The position numbers and the translations under genes are program-made. Below the pieces are notes generated by a model. The model was not told where the DNA came from. It did no database searches and saw only the letters and a program-made list of their open reading frames with translations. Positions 38,873-50,100 of a stretch of 64,000 bases of DNA are shown here, in pieces (the first letter of the stretch is position 1; the number at the start of each line of letters is the position of its first letter). Source of the stretch: Scheffersomyces stipitis CBS 6054 (lineage: Eukaryota; Ascomycota; Pichiomycetes; Serinales; Debaryomycetaceae); assembly GCF_000209165.1 (NCBI RefSeq), contig NC_009048.1, positions 372,001 through 436,000 of the forward strand, read 5' to 3'.

Positions 38873-41800
38873 ATGTCCGAGACAGTTTCTCTTCATAAGT
38901 TGGTGAAGAAGGCAGTTCATCTGAAGTTGCTGTTCAAGACTTTTCTTGGACTTTTTTCCCAATTGAACACAAAACAGGTCGTTCAAGATGGAGAGTACCA
39001 GACTGAGATACTAGAAATCGTACAGAATCCCCGAAATTTGAATGATAAAAAGATAACTGAGTATAAAGTAGTATTGGCCATACAATTGTCTTTATCTTCC
39101 TCTGAAGAGTTGAAACGTTTTTGGGGCAATTTATCTAAAATCTCACTCGTTGGCCAAGTGGACTATTTGATCCGATTGAACAAGATCTTGAAGTATGAGT
39201 ACTCCAAGTACGACAAGGATATCGTGCGATTGCTTATAAAGGTCCAGTACTGTGACTACATTGTGGAAGTTCTTGATCTGTTTGGTGACAAGAAGTTGCT
39301 GACAGAACAGAAGTCGTTGGCTAACCATATAGTCTTCTTTGCTTCTTCTGTTATAGAGCATGTTGTGGTGAAGGATGAAGCTTTGGTAAACGACCTTGTT
39401 TTTCAGTTAGCCACACGTCTTGAAGGTCTTCGTTTGAGCAATTTGCTAGATTTTTTGCTTTTGAAATCTAAGAATATATTGAGTGAAGATCAAATCAGAC
39501 TGTTGATCCATTCCAAAGCGACTTCTACCTCTAGTACTGACAGTTCTGGCTCTGGTGAAGACAAGTCACTGGACTTGCCCACTATCACCACCTCTTTGTA
39601 CAAGAACTTGTCAGTGGGCAGCTTGAGTTCAGCCAAACAGGAGACATACAACGAGACTATCAAATTTCTCTGGCTAAACAAGATTATGAAGCTGTGGAAA
39701 TTTGCAGATAACGAAAGCATCTTCAATAATTTCGTACACAACTTCATTCCCAGCAGCGACAAGAACAAAAATCCGTATTTGACATCGTTTGAGTTGATCA
39801 AAGCGACGTTTAAGGGATTTGGCTATGCTGTGATAAACAACGACGATTGCTATGTTCTTTTCAACTGGAAAAATTTCATCATAACGAGAATTCCAGTCAT
39901 TTTGTCTACATTGAAATTTGCAAATGTAAACGACGAAGAGACGTTAGAAAGAGCTGTACTCAATGCGTTTAACTCTCTTCCCGATTCTATTGTAAAAGTT
40001 CTAACGAATTTGGCTCTGGGAAGTACTAAAGTGTATGACTTGAGACAGATTTTTATCAAGAGTTTGATATTTAACAGATTGTTACCACCTGTGGCTTTTC
40101 AGAAATTCTTCCCCATGGAGTCGAAAATAACTCAACAGGTGATTTTGTCTGAGCTTGCACAGTATAATCACGATTTGAACTTGCGTCGCAAGTTTAACGA
40201 CAAGTTGATTAACGTAAACAGCGAGTTCACTTCTTTAGAAGAATCTGGATTATTGGAGCTTTGCAATTCTCTCCCTGCTTCTTTAGAATATCTGTACAGT
40301 AGACAAATCGAGTTGAGCAACGCTATCAACGATATCATCGACGAAATGAAGATCTCCCGTGAGCACGAGAAGTTGAACCGCCTTCTTTTGTCTGTGATGT
40401 CGAATGTTCAATTGACAAACATTCTTGTCTTCAACAGCAACCCGTATGTCGTGTTGGGCAAAATGATCGACTATATTGATTCTGAGAACTTTCGAATCGA
40501 TGACGACGACGAAAACTTCCAGGATGTGTATTCGTACTGTGGAGTGTTAATCTTGTCGATCATTTCCATTATAGAGAAATTTAAGATTGACTTGTCTACG
40601 TTTAACATCAAGAACTCGTTTGCATTGGACTATATAAATAACTTCTACTATCGTCTATGCGATGACCTCACAAATCAAATCCCGGTCAATAGTGACGAAG
40701 AAGATAACACTATAGCAACAAACTACAACAATTTGTTGATAGACTGGATCAATGCCTTATTCGATGATAGTAATGATGGCTTATCAGACGATTTGATCAA
40801 GTCAATAAGCATCAAACAAATTTACAAACTTATCCCTCTTGTTTACCAACAAGCCATTACCGCAACAAGTATTGGAAAGATTGACTTTTCTATTCTCACC
40901 AACGGAATTGATTATTTGTCACAGGTATTTTTGATTCCTACAACGGTGAGTATAATCAACTGGTTACTCCTGGAAATTTCCAACAAGAAGACTGATGCTG
41001 AAAGCTTGCCGGTAAAAGTGTTGTCCGAAATCGTGAAATCCAATATTAGTAGTGAATCAGGTTCACAAGAGTTGTCTTCTTTGGTATTCAAAATCGTCGT
41101 CAACATATGTGGAAGTAATATTTTGATCGCTTTGAAGAAAATTAAAGACTGGGAAAATTCGCAAAGAATCCGAGATGTGGTCTCTATAGTAACAGCAAAT
41201 TTGGACTCCAACTATGTTGAAAAAGATCTTAGCTTGCCTGAATCCAAGCTGGACATTAACATTAATGAACAGATAAAATCGCACCTTGTCAACTTCCAGC
41301 AACAGGCAGACTCTCCAACACCAATTCATGCCTTTATACATAGATTCATCAGCGACTCCAAAGATCAAGTGTTGCGAGTGTTGCTTCAGGAAGTCACCTC
41401 GTACCAGAAGCAGAACAACGAGGCCACAAAGATTTTCATCAATCTTGCTTCCTACTTAGTCGTTTCAAGCTCCATAGACTCTGTAGAAGACAAGAAGTAC
41501 TGGCACGGCTATTTGTCTAATGTTTCGAGTTCTGCAACAGAACACAAGATTTTGAAGAATTCTGATAAGGAGTTCAACTCTTCTATGGACTACCACTATT
41601 CGAGCATCTTTAATGACGCTAGCTCTGGTGCGTCTAATGGTAACTCGTCCAGTAAGGTTGACATCGACGATCCCATCCTGTTTTTGAAAGAAGACGATGA
41701 CGATCTTATGGGTGAAGACGATGACTTGTTCAACGACAAAAGCTCGAAGCAATTGTCTTCAGGAAAATTGCTTGAACAACTCCGAACAAAGGTCAATAGA

Positions 41801-41929
41801 TATAACAATTTGTTGGCCAAGTTCAATGTGATTTTTGCTGAGAATCAAGATCCTTCCAGCCCCTGGCACAAGACAGTGAATACATTGGCAGATAAGCTTC
41901 TTGACGATATCAACGACTTGTACATATAG
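38873..41929 (+). CDS. NUT1: Probable Mediator tail subunit 5
   Basis: A 1018-residue, all-helical-looking protein rich in Leu, Ile, Asn and Ser, without membrane or catalytic motifs. The segment around ATFKGFGYAVINNDDCYVLFNWKNFIITRIPVIL (about 300-340) resembles the Med5/Nut1 region where a conserved W-K-x-F/L-x-x-x-x-x-P motif occurs, and the length is close to Saccharomyces Nut1 (1132). Near the C terminus an acidic patch (about 935-965, many Asp and Glu) is followed by a basic-hydrophobic helix. Med5 belongs to the Mediator tail, which contacts activators for RNA polymerase II. The assignment rests on general resemblance and one motif, so it is tentative; another large helical scaffold protein is possible. 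Confidence 0.68.
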   Translation: MSETVSLHKLVKKAVHLKLLFKTFLGLFSQLNTKQVVQDGEYQTEILEIVQNPRNLNDKKITEYKVVLAIQLSLSSSEELKRFWGNLSKISLVGQVDYLIRLNKILKYEYSKYDKDIVRLLIKVQYCDYIVEVLDLFGDKKLLTEQKSLANHIVFFASSVIEHVVVKDEALVNDLVFQLATRLEGLRLSNLLDFLLLKSKNILSEDQIRLLIHSKATSTSSTDSSGSGEDKSLDLPTITTSLYKNLSVGSLSSAKQETYNETIKFLWLNKIMKLWKFADNESIFNNFVHNFIPSSDKNKNPYLTSFELIKATFKGFGYAVINNDDCYVLFNWKNFIITRIPVILSTLKFANVNDEETLERAVLNAFNSLPDSIVKVLTNLALGSTKVYDLRQIFIKSLIFNRLLPPVAFQKFFPMESKITQQVILSELAQYNHDLNLRRKFNDKLINVNSEFTSLEESGLLELCNSLPASLEYLYSRQIELSNAINDIIDEMKISREHEKLNRLLLSVMSNVQLTNILVFNSNPYVVLGKMIDYIDSENFRIDDDDENFQDVYSYCGVLILSIISIIEKFKIDLSTFNIKNSFALDYINNFYYRLCDDLTNQIPVNSDEEDNTIATNYNNLLIDWINALFDDSNDGLSDDLIKSISIKQIYKLIPLVYQQAITATSIGKIDFSILTNGIDYLSQVFLIPTTVSIINWLLLEISNKKTDAESLPVKVLSEIVKSNISSESGSQELSSLVFKIVVNICGSNILIALKKIKDWENSQRIRDVVSIVTANLDSNYVEKDLSLPESKLDININEQIKSHLVNFQQQADSPTPIHAFIHRFISDSKDQVLRVLLQEVTSYQKQNNEATKIFINLASYLVVSSSIDSVEDKKYWHGYLSNVSSSATEHKILKNSDKEFNSSMDYHYSSIFNDASSGASNGNSSSKVDIDDPILFLKEDDDDLMGEDDDLFNDKSSKQLSSGKLLEQLRTKVNRYNNLLAKFNVIFAENQDPSSPWHKTVNTLADKLLDDINDLYI

Positions 41930-43778
41930 TACGGGACTATATAGAATGACATTGACGTTGGCAATAGACATTACAGACCGAAATAATTGGTGTTGACTAT
42001 TCTAAAGAGTTGAAATAATACAATGACACTGGATACGGCATTCTACTATGTAATATAAATACTACTGTGGATACAAATACTATCAATATCTTATAGCCAC
42101 TACTTTCGACAGCTCCAGGCACTAGTATAGATCTTTGAAACTTTTGCACACTTCAATAATACAGAATCCAAACGACTAGACATTATTGCACACTACTACA
42201 GTAGCATTTTGCTTTTGCTCAGATATCGACATCAGGATAGATCTAAGAGCAGATACCGACACCAGAATAGAAAAGCCTACTTCATTCACCGAGAGAAACT
42301 AAAGTCAAGGGCCATGGATCTAATATCGTGACAAACAGAAATAAAAAAGAAAGGCGGAACTACACAGCCGATAATCGAATCTAGATGAACGCAAGTCCAG
42401 GATCTCATTCGTCTATGTAACGAATCAGCGGAACTAGACACAGACAGAAGTTATAATTCAATATAAATTAGAACAAAATAATGGAGTAGATTTAGGAACT
42501 GAGGCAGATCCAATAATATCCGCTATCATGTCAATTTAGCGGTAATTCCCAATTAGGCTAATCGCAGTTCACGTGACATCGTCTCGACTAGACTCTTATC
42601 AGTAGATCAGACGCGGCTCATTTAATTGAATTGGCAAGACCGTGGAGGTCTCGAAAGAAGATGAAGCACCTCGAAAGCGCCCTGACTCGAGAGTCGGCTT
42701 GCCTGGCTTAAGCAACTCTGGTATTGTTTGAACCACTCTATTCCAGACCCTGTTGCAACCGTACAGTTGCTGCTGGTAAAGTGTATTACAGGGTTGTCTG
42801 CAGGAATATCGCAAAAGACGACCAATCAAAATTCGCAGCTATTTGAGATAGCAGCGAAGACTATGCAGCCGGAAGAAGGATAATTAGGTTATGAGATTGG
42901 TGGAATGAGCGCGGTAGGGCAAGAGGCCGAAACTCGAGGTACCAGATGACGGAATGGGGCCAGAAAATATATCCGCCGTATCTGAAGGTTTTGGCAGGCA
43001 GGCACGAAGTGAAAGATCTACAATATGACGGGTGCAATTACTGAATACTGGATAAAGTGCTGATAAGCGTCGCCGGTCAAGATACAACTTCTCAGCCAGT
43101 GGGTAATCGCTGTAAACTGCCACTGTGTTGATCGGTGGTATATGGTTTGCTTTGGCAGTAGTCAGATTTAGTGGCCAGTTTAAACTATAATACAATATGC
43201 TCCTGAAATTCGGGTCGAGGCTCAAATTCAGCCTTACCAATTTCCAGTTTCCGCTGTGGAGGTGAGGTTTAGCAAATGGAGGCGATTTCTGTAATCTCTT
43301 TATTTCTCCACGGTTATTATTTTGTGTTTGGAGTGGATTTCTACTGGCTCCTTCGGATCGTTAACGTCAATCTGGTTTCCTTCGATTCTGGTTTTGATAA
43401 GATGCAGTGGATGCAGCTGCAGCCACAAAATACGACTGAAATTATTGGAAACCTGACTAGTCCTGCCTATTTTGACAGTTTGTGCCGGTGGATATCTGTC
43501 CTGGTAGCTTGGTGTTACCTAATTGGGCGAGCCTGCTGGAACTGACATTTAATTGATAACGGCCCAAAATGTCACAAACCTTCCGTTAAGCCACAGCGAC
43601 TTCAAGGCATCTCCAGGATGCCAGATAGCGTGTATACTGTTTGGTTTTGCTGCTGATAACGGCTGCCTCTGTTCTCCTCTCTATATAATGTAGACAATTC
43701 GCCAACTGTAATACAATGGGCCTGTAGAATTTCACACTCGTAGACATAGACATCAACATTAAATTGTAAGCTTATAGA
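41930..43778. other. 1.85-kb upstream region of the permease gene
   Basis: No gene is supported; short minus frames at 42599-43240 start at non-ATG codons or lack protein character. It contains TCACGTGA at 42569-42576, a GACTCGAGAGTC near-palindrome at about 42685, and several GATAA words. The decamer TGATAACGGC occurs twice, at 43554-43563 and 43654-43663, exactly 100 bases apart. GATAA sites fit nitrogen-regulated GATA factors, which control UGA4 in Saccharomyces. Confidence 0.45.
43554..43663 (+). promoter_or_regulatory. Duplicated TGATAACGGC element upstream of the permease
   Basis: The same 10 bases, containing GATAA, occur at 43554-43563 and 43654-43663, at -225 and -125 from the permease ATG. 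GATAA is the core of nitrogen-regulatory GATA factor sites, and the shared CGGC tail makes the copies more than a chance core match. Confidence 0.4.
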
Positions 43779-45422
43779 ATGAACACCATAAAGTCCAGAA
43801 CTGAAGACCATTTGCACTTTATTGCTTCACATAGATCGGATCTCCGTGAAATTGATCCTACTCACGCTGCTGACGATGTGGAGTTGTTAGCCCAGATCGG
43901 GTATAAGCAAGAGCTCAGAAGACACTATTCCACGCTCCAGGTGTTCGGTATCGCCTATTCCATCATGGGTTTGTTGCCTTCTATTTGTTCTACAATTGCC
44001 TCTGGATTGGAGTGTGGTGCTGGTGGCTTTGTATGGGCGTGGCTCATTGGTGGGGTCTTTATCTTGAGTATCGGTTTCTCGATGACGATGTTGGGTTCCG
44101 CTATTCCAACTTCGGGGGGTTTGTATTACTACACCAACTATTACGCACCTGATGGCTTGCGGGTTCCACTTTCTTTCTTGGTCGGATGTGCCAACTCTCT
44201 TGGTTTGATTGGAGGGATGTGTTCCATTTGCTACGGTTTCGCAGTCGAGATCCTTTCAGCTGTATACATCAATCTGGATGGAGCCTTTGAAATCACCAAC
44301 GGTAAGTGCTACGGGATTTTTGCTGCCTGTATCATTTCCAACGTCATCCTCTGTTGCTTGACCACTAAACATCAAGCTTATTTTCAGACCATTTCCATTG
44401 CATGGAACAGTTTCATCATTGTTTTGTTCTTCATCGCTGTGCCAATAGGAGCCAGAACTCATGGGTTCAACGACGGTTCGTACATTTTTGGCGACTTCAC
44501 CAACATCAGAGACTGGACCACCGGCTGGTCATTCATGCTCTCAATGATGCCTGTTATCTGGACCATTGGTGCTTTTGACTCGGTTATCCACTGTTCGGAA
44601 GAAGCCAAACATGCCCAAAGAGCTATTCCTTACGGGATCTTGGGTTCTATTTCCGTGTGCTGGATTGTCGGCTGGTTCATCTGTATTGTCTGTGTTGCTT
44701 GCATCAAGAACGGAGACACTGCTGCTGTGCTTGAATCGGAAACTGGTAACCCTATGGCCCAGATCATCTTCGATGCCTTGGGAAAGCAGTGGGCTGTTGC
44801 TTTCATGGCTATGATTGCTATCGGACAGTACTTGATGAGTGTATCCATTGCAATTGCTTCTTCCAGACAGATATGGGCTTTCGCCAGAGATGACGGTTTG
44901 CCAGTGATCTACAAATTCGTCAAGTATGTTGACCCAAGAGTCAAGGTACCTGTCAGAGCTACTATTTTTGCTGGTATCGTAGCCTTATTGTTAGGATTAT
45001 TGGTTTTGATCAACGGTGCTGCTGGTTCAGGTGCGTTGTTCTCATTGGCTGTCGCTTCCAATCTTTTGGCCTGGGGTACACCTGTTTTGTTGGTCTTGTT
45101 GCCAACTGGAAAGGCTAGATTCGTTCCTGGCCACTTCCACTTGGGTAAGCATCTTTCCACCGCTATTAACATCGTTACAGTCTTATGGATTGTTTTCGTC
45201 ATCACCATGGCTATGTTCCCAGACAGCAAAGTTGTTGACAAGGATACTATGAACTACACCGTTGTCATCAACATGGGTGTGTGGCTCTTGTCGTTATTCT
45301 ACTACTTCGTGTATGGCTACAAGGTGTATACCGGCCCCAAGTCTAATCTCGACGTCATCGACGCCGACAGCAGCAACCCTTCGCTTCAAAACATGGACGC
45401 CGTATTGGGCGAAAAGGCTTAG
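43779..45422 (+). CDS. UGA4: GABA/amino-acid permease of the UGA4 (ACT) family
   Basis: A 547-residue transporter with about twelve membrane segments. The N-terminal LLAQIGYKQELRRHYSTLQVFGIAYSIMGLLPS stretch and IPTSGGLYYYTNYYAP are hallmarks of the amino acid/choline transporter family, and W-T-I-G-A-F-D-S-V-I-H-x-S-E-E-A matches Uga4 closely. The soluble tail carries GPKSNL. Uga4 in Saccharomyces imports 4-aminobutyrate and delta-aminolevulinate at the vacuole or plasma membrane; Hnm1 (choline) is the main alternative, but the wording is nearer Uga4. CTG-clade genomes hold several such genes, so the exact substrate is open. A possible GATA-factor element pair lies upstream. Confidence 0.88.
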   Translation: MNTIKSRTEDHLHFIASHRSDLREIDPTHAADDVELLAQIGYKQELRRHYSTLQVFGIAYSIMGLLPSICSTIASGLECGAGGFVWAWLIGGVFILSIGFSMTMLGSAIPTSGGLYYYTNYYAPDGLRVPLSFLVGCANSLGLIGGMCSICYGFAVEILSAVYINLDGAFEITNGKCYGIFAACIISNVILCCLTTKHQAYFQTISIAWNSFIIVLFFIAVPIGARTHGFNDGSYIFGDFTNIRDWTTGWSFMLSMMPVIWTIGAFDSVIHCSEEAKHAQRAIPYGILGSISVCWIVGWFICIVCVACIKNGDTAAVLESETGNPMAQIIFDALGKQWAVAFMAMIAIGQYLMSVSIAIASSRQIWAFARDDGLPVIYKFVKYVDPRVKVPVRATIFAGIVALLLGLLVLINGAAGSGALFSLAVASNLLAWGTPVLLVLLPTGKARFVPGHFHLGKHLSTAINIVTVLWIVFVITMAMFPDSKVVDKDTMNYTVVINMGVWLLSLFYYFVYGYKVYTGPKSNLDVIDADSSNPSLQNMDAVLGEKA

Positions 45423-46767
45423 TTCATTGTGTATAGTAAGTTCACTTAATCTATTAATCTATTTGGTAATTACTTGAGTATATGTAATTTTGGAGAAGTC
45501 TGGAAGTGCTGACAAATGTTTTTGCACCCAATATGAAGTCTTTCTGTATCTGCACGAGAAACCGATTACTATTGTGGTAAACCCTTCCAGAACACGGCAA
45601 ACTAAATGACACAAGATCGCTACAAGATCGCTACGAAGTACGCCCGTGGTATAAGCCATCCACAACACGGCACTGGGGAGATTACCCCAATTAGTCAAAA
45701 CTTGCTGGATCCACTGGATCCACTGGGTATCCTTGGTGGGGTAGAGCTGACTGCGAAAGTTGTTCCCTGGCGAAAGATGCATTCCGTTCCAGATCAGGCA
45801 CCAATCCCCAATGTGGAACTATTGCGTATACGTAAACGGCTGTATCCTCCAAATTTCCACAACGCAAATCTACAATGGTGCTGTGTTTTCTTGTCCCGCA
45901 AGAGCCGTTTGCGCTCAACAATAGAAGTCGAAAAGTGGAGATTCAGTTTCGACTCCGGCTGCAAAAGAAACAAACCCAGTCAGCATATTGGTGAACAGTG
46001 AATCACGGAACGGCTCGCCAGTACAATGGACCAGCAAATGGAGCTGAGTCATGGAGAAAAGATCTAGGTCTATACATTCATAATCTACGAACGGCTTGCC
46101 GAGGTAAATTCAGATAGCCCAAACCCAACCTGCAATTTCTTCCCGTTTTATTCCTAGCCTCCAATGGTAAATGCCGTAAGTTGTAGCTGAAGGTTCCTTC
46201 GCCAGTTCATTATCAGTTGGTTCTTTGAGTGCAAAAAAAAAGTTTACTAAAACTTTCATATTTTTAATGTGCTTAATATCTAGCGCCGAATGCGGAATGC
46301 AACTCGGTGGTAAGCGGACTTATCTTCTTTAAGGTACGGCTAAGTTAAAGACCGCTTTGTAATAGACTCACATTATCCCCGAGTGCGCTAATATGCTGAC
46401 TGCCTGTACAAAATTGCGCCCCACTCTCATCAAGTCCATGCATTAACACCGACTTCGATTTACATATTTGCAGGTTGGCTTAAGTATGTAGAATGATTTT
46501 TTTAAAAGTAGATTTCATTCCATGTTTGACATTTTCTTTCGAACTGGTTTGTTTTCCTATTCCCATACAGCTTAGGACATTTCTGTGAACACTCCGGTCA
46601 AACAGGAACACTCGCCATCAGTACCACTCCAGGAACTGAACGTTTGGCACACTCAGGAGTTCGCAAGTCCTATTATCAAACTGGTTGCAACCTTTTTGTA
46701 GCTTCCATTGGTCGAATACGGAGGCAAAAAAAAAGTGAAGGCAGGAATCACAGTTTCCTTCTCGTAC
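45423..46767. other. Intergenic, no gene supported
   Basis: It includes a small direct repeat GGATCCACTGGATCCACTGG near 45709. The 131-codon plus frame 45606-46001 is not protein-like. The right half is rich in short A and T runs. No RNA gene is seen. Confidence 0.4.
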
Positions 46768-47019
46768 TCAATTTACATAGAAACAGACAGAATAAACGGA
46801 CTCCAACAGAAAGAGCTTGAGAAATACACCAATTGCCACATTTCCCAGAAGCTTTTGATCCGCATATTGTGTAATTGATTCGATAGATAGCGATTGCTCA
46901 TTGTTCGTCAATTTCCTAATTTCCTTAAAATTTTTTTGGTGAGAACGAGTTTGCTTACTTGCAAGTTGTAATTTCAGAAATTCGTCTTTTCTCCTTGTTG
47001 TGTTTTCAGAGATTGACAT
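46768..47019 (-). CDS. Possible small tail-anchored protein, 83 residues
   Basis: An ATG-started frame divergent from the large zinc-cluster gene, 104 bases between the two ATGs. The first 60 residues are polar and basic (Lys, Arg, Gln, Asn, Ser), followed by one hydrophobic segment (about 59-81) close to the C terminus, the layout of a tail-anchored membrane protein. No family is recognised. It could equally be a chance frame within promoter DNA or, with the donor-like GTAAGC near 46957, part of a spliced gene. Confidence 0.3.
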   Translation of the reverse strand: MSISENTTRRKDEFLKLQLASKQTRSHQKNFKEIRKLTNNEQSLSIESITQYADQKLLGNVAIGVFLKLFLLESVYSVCFYVN

Positions 47020-47123
47020 ATTGTCTGTGATTTATTTCCATCTGCTATAGCACGCGTCTTTAATCTTGGTTTTACTGGTATAACTAACCTTTTCGCTCCG
47101 TTCCATTTCACCATATTTCCGTT

Positions 47124-50100
47124 ATGTCTGATAACCTGAATGATGACCTGAACCAGGTTCAGAAGCAAGCGCGTAAAAGGAACAGAATAACGTTGGTCTG
47201 TAACGTGTGCAAGTTCAGAAAGGTTAAATGCGATAGGGGACAGCCATGCTCATCGTGTACAAAGTACAACACGTCTCATATCTGTGCTTACAATAAGCCC
47301 TACTATGGAGATGCTTCGGTAGATGTTGTTAATGTAGAACCAGATGTTCTGCAAAAGAATTCACTCTCTGAATCTTCGTCTGTTAACTCGGCTCAAACTG
47401 CTAGTGGTATAGTAGATTCCCCCAATTCCGGACCATCATCCACGTCTACATCATCTACATCTGTTTCGGCTATTTCGGCAAATCAGCCTGCTAGTTCTTC
47501 TGTATTTTCTAAAGTGATTACACTGGCTACTGCCCAAGACACCACGTCTCTGAATTTGTTCAATAGAAATGCCGTTCCAACTCCTTTAGAAAGCCACGAT
47601 AGATTATCCAATAGCAATACTTCGGCATTCAAACCTGACTACCAAACACCTAGACGAATAACACTGAAGCAAAAACTCCAAGCTCAGCATCCTCAATTAG
47701 GTCTTCAACAACCTCAACAAGCACTAGGACAACAACCATTGGCACAGCAACCGTCATCACAACAACCATTGTCACAACAACCCTTAGATCAACAGCCCCA
47801 AGCTTTACGCCATCAAAATACTACTCTTCCTACTCCACAACGACCACCTCCACAATTAACACATGTGCCACAGCAAGATGCAAGATTGCGAAGGGTGCAT
47901 CTGTCGGTTTCGCTGGAATCGTATAAATCTTCAGAGAGACCATACAAGCTGTCAATTTCATCAACTGGTTCCTATTCAACAACATCACCAGTTGTAACTG
48001 GCAGAAGTCCGCATGGCCTAAATAATATCAATAGTGTAGATCAGTCCTTAAACAAACTTCTGGAAGTACAGTCCAATGATTCCGACAAAGGTAGTCAACA
48101 ATTCACTTCTCCGTCCTATGCCTCTGCAACAACTCATGCCAGTACAGGACCTACATCCGTTAGTTCAACTACCCATCTTGACTACAAAGAGCCGAACTTG
48201 ACCCCAAATTCTAGAGTATACCTTGTAGCGAAACAGTATGTAGACATAATGAAGCATTTCCAGGACTATAAATCAGTGATTGGAATCAACCCGGTTAGCT
48301 CACCTTCAGACACAATTAATTTCTTTGATTATCCGCCTATTTCCACAACCCCAGACAAATATGAAGTCAACCACGGACCTTTTACGTGGCATGCATTCTT
48401 GAAGATGGACATGGGGTTGTCTGATTTGTGGGCATTCATGTCAACTAAGTCTCAGAGCTTCCACGAGGCTAAGACTAAATTTATGGATTGTGTGCCTCCT
48501 GGCAAGAACAAAGAAAGTTCAAGATCTTTTGAAAATCAGTCAGTTTTGAACAAAACACCAATCCAAGTACTTCAAAGATTGAATATAGCAGCTAAGAAAA
48601 AATTTAACACTTCTAAGCATAATATCAATGAAGGTATACCTTTGGGACTTAACTTCATTACCGACCATGAATATTTAAACAATAATGATATTGAATTGTC
48701 TTCCAAGATCTTGACAGTATTGCCAAGCAAGAGAATTGTTTGGATCCATATTAATAGGTTTTTCAAATTTATCTACCCTTATATTCCTTTCCTAGATGAA
48801 ACTTCGTTCAAGAAGTCTATTGAGGCTATTATTGGTCCAGAGTCATTTACGGAAGAAAAGATAGAAGGCCTAAAGATAGAAGATAATATTGACTATGCCA
48901 AACTTGGAATCATGTTGATTATTCTCAGAATGAGTTATCTTTCGTTAATCACCAACAACCAGGAAGTCAACGAGTTCTTCTTGGGGTATGACGGGCAGAA
49001 GCGCAATACATTCTATAAAGAAAAGCAGAAATTGACGGATTCGGAATTGCGTAGCTTGAAAATGCTACTCCTTAACTCTATTGGAATTGATGTCATTGTA
49101 TTAGCAAGAAACTGTTTGAACAAATTCCAGTTATTCCAGAAGATGAACCTATCCATTTTGCAATTGGCATTGTTCATGAGAATCTACGTTTTCATTGCGC
49201 CAGAAGATTCCGAAGGTCCTGATCGCAACCAGTTTCAGATTTACAATGGCACCTTGCTTCTGATGGCTTATTCAATAGGATTGAATAGGGAACCGGATTC
49301 GTTCAAGTCCGTCTTAAATGATCCAAAGGAAAATAATATCAGAAGAAAGATTTGGTTCCATTTGAACTATATCGATTTATTACATGGATTTTCTTCCGGT
49401 AACCCATTAACCACTAATCCAATAGCTTCAGATGTAAAGTTTCCTTTCCACGAGGATGGAAATGAAAACATTAGTTTTGAAGCTCTTGACTCTTATACAC
49501 ATGTTGCTTGGAAATTTTTGCAACCGCTCAGTACCAAAATGAGAAATATTCTTAATATCGTGGGAAATGTCAGTGAAGGAGTCAAAATTATAGAATTAGT
49601 AGAAGCATTGAATGACTTCGAGATATTTGTGGCTACTAATCTCGGCACCCACATTTCTGAATTTATAGATGCTTTCAAGGAGGATTTTTTTAATGACAAC
49701 TTCAGAAGAGTCTTGCAAGTTCATTACTATATCCAAGTTAAATTTTTCATGGTATCTATCTATCATCATCTTTTTATTCATTACGAGACAGAAAAGAATC
49801 AGGAATTGAGCTTTTTCTATCTCAAAAAGATGTTAATGGTATTGACTGAAGAATTTCTTCCTAGTTACTACACTATTTTGGAACATGAGCATTATTACTT
49901 CAGCTACAGTGCAAACCTTTTTTTGAATCCTGTCATTGAGTCGGCAATGCATAAGTCTAATGGTATCTTGTTCAGTCTCATTATCCGCATGAGCTACACA
50001 ATCAGAGCCATGGAGGGAGCTAATCCTTCTGCTCATGTTGAAAAAATGGCTACGGATGAGTCGTATAAATCATACTTCGATGATATGCTGCAATTGCAAT

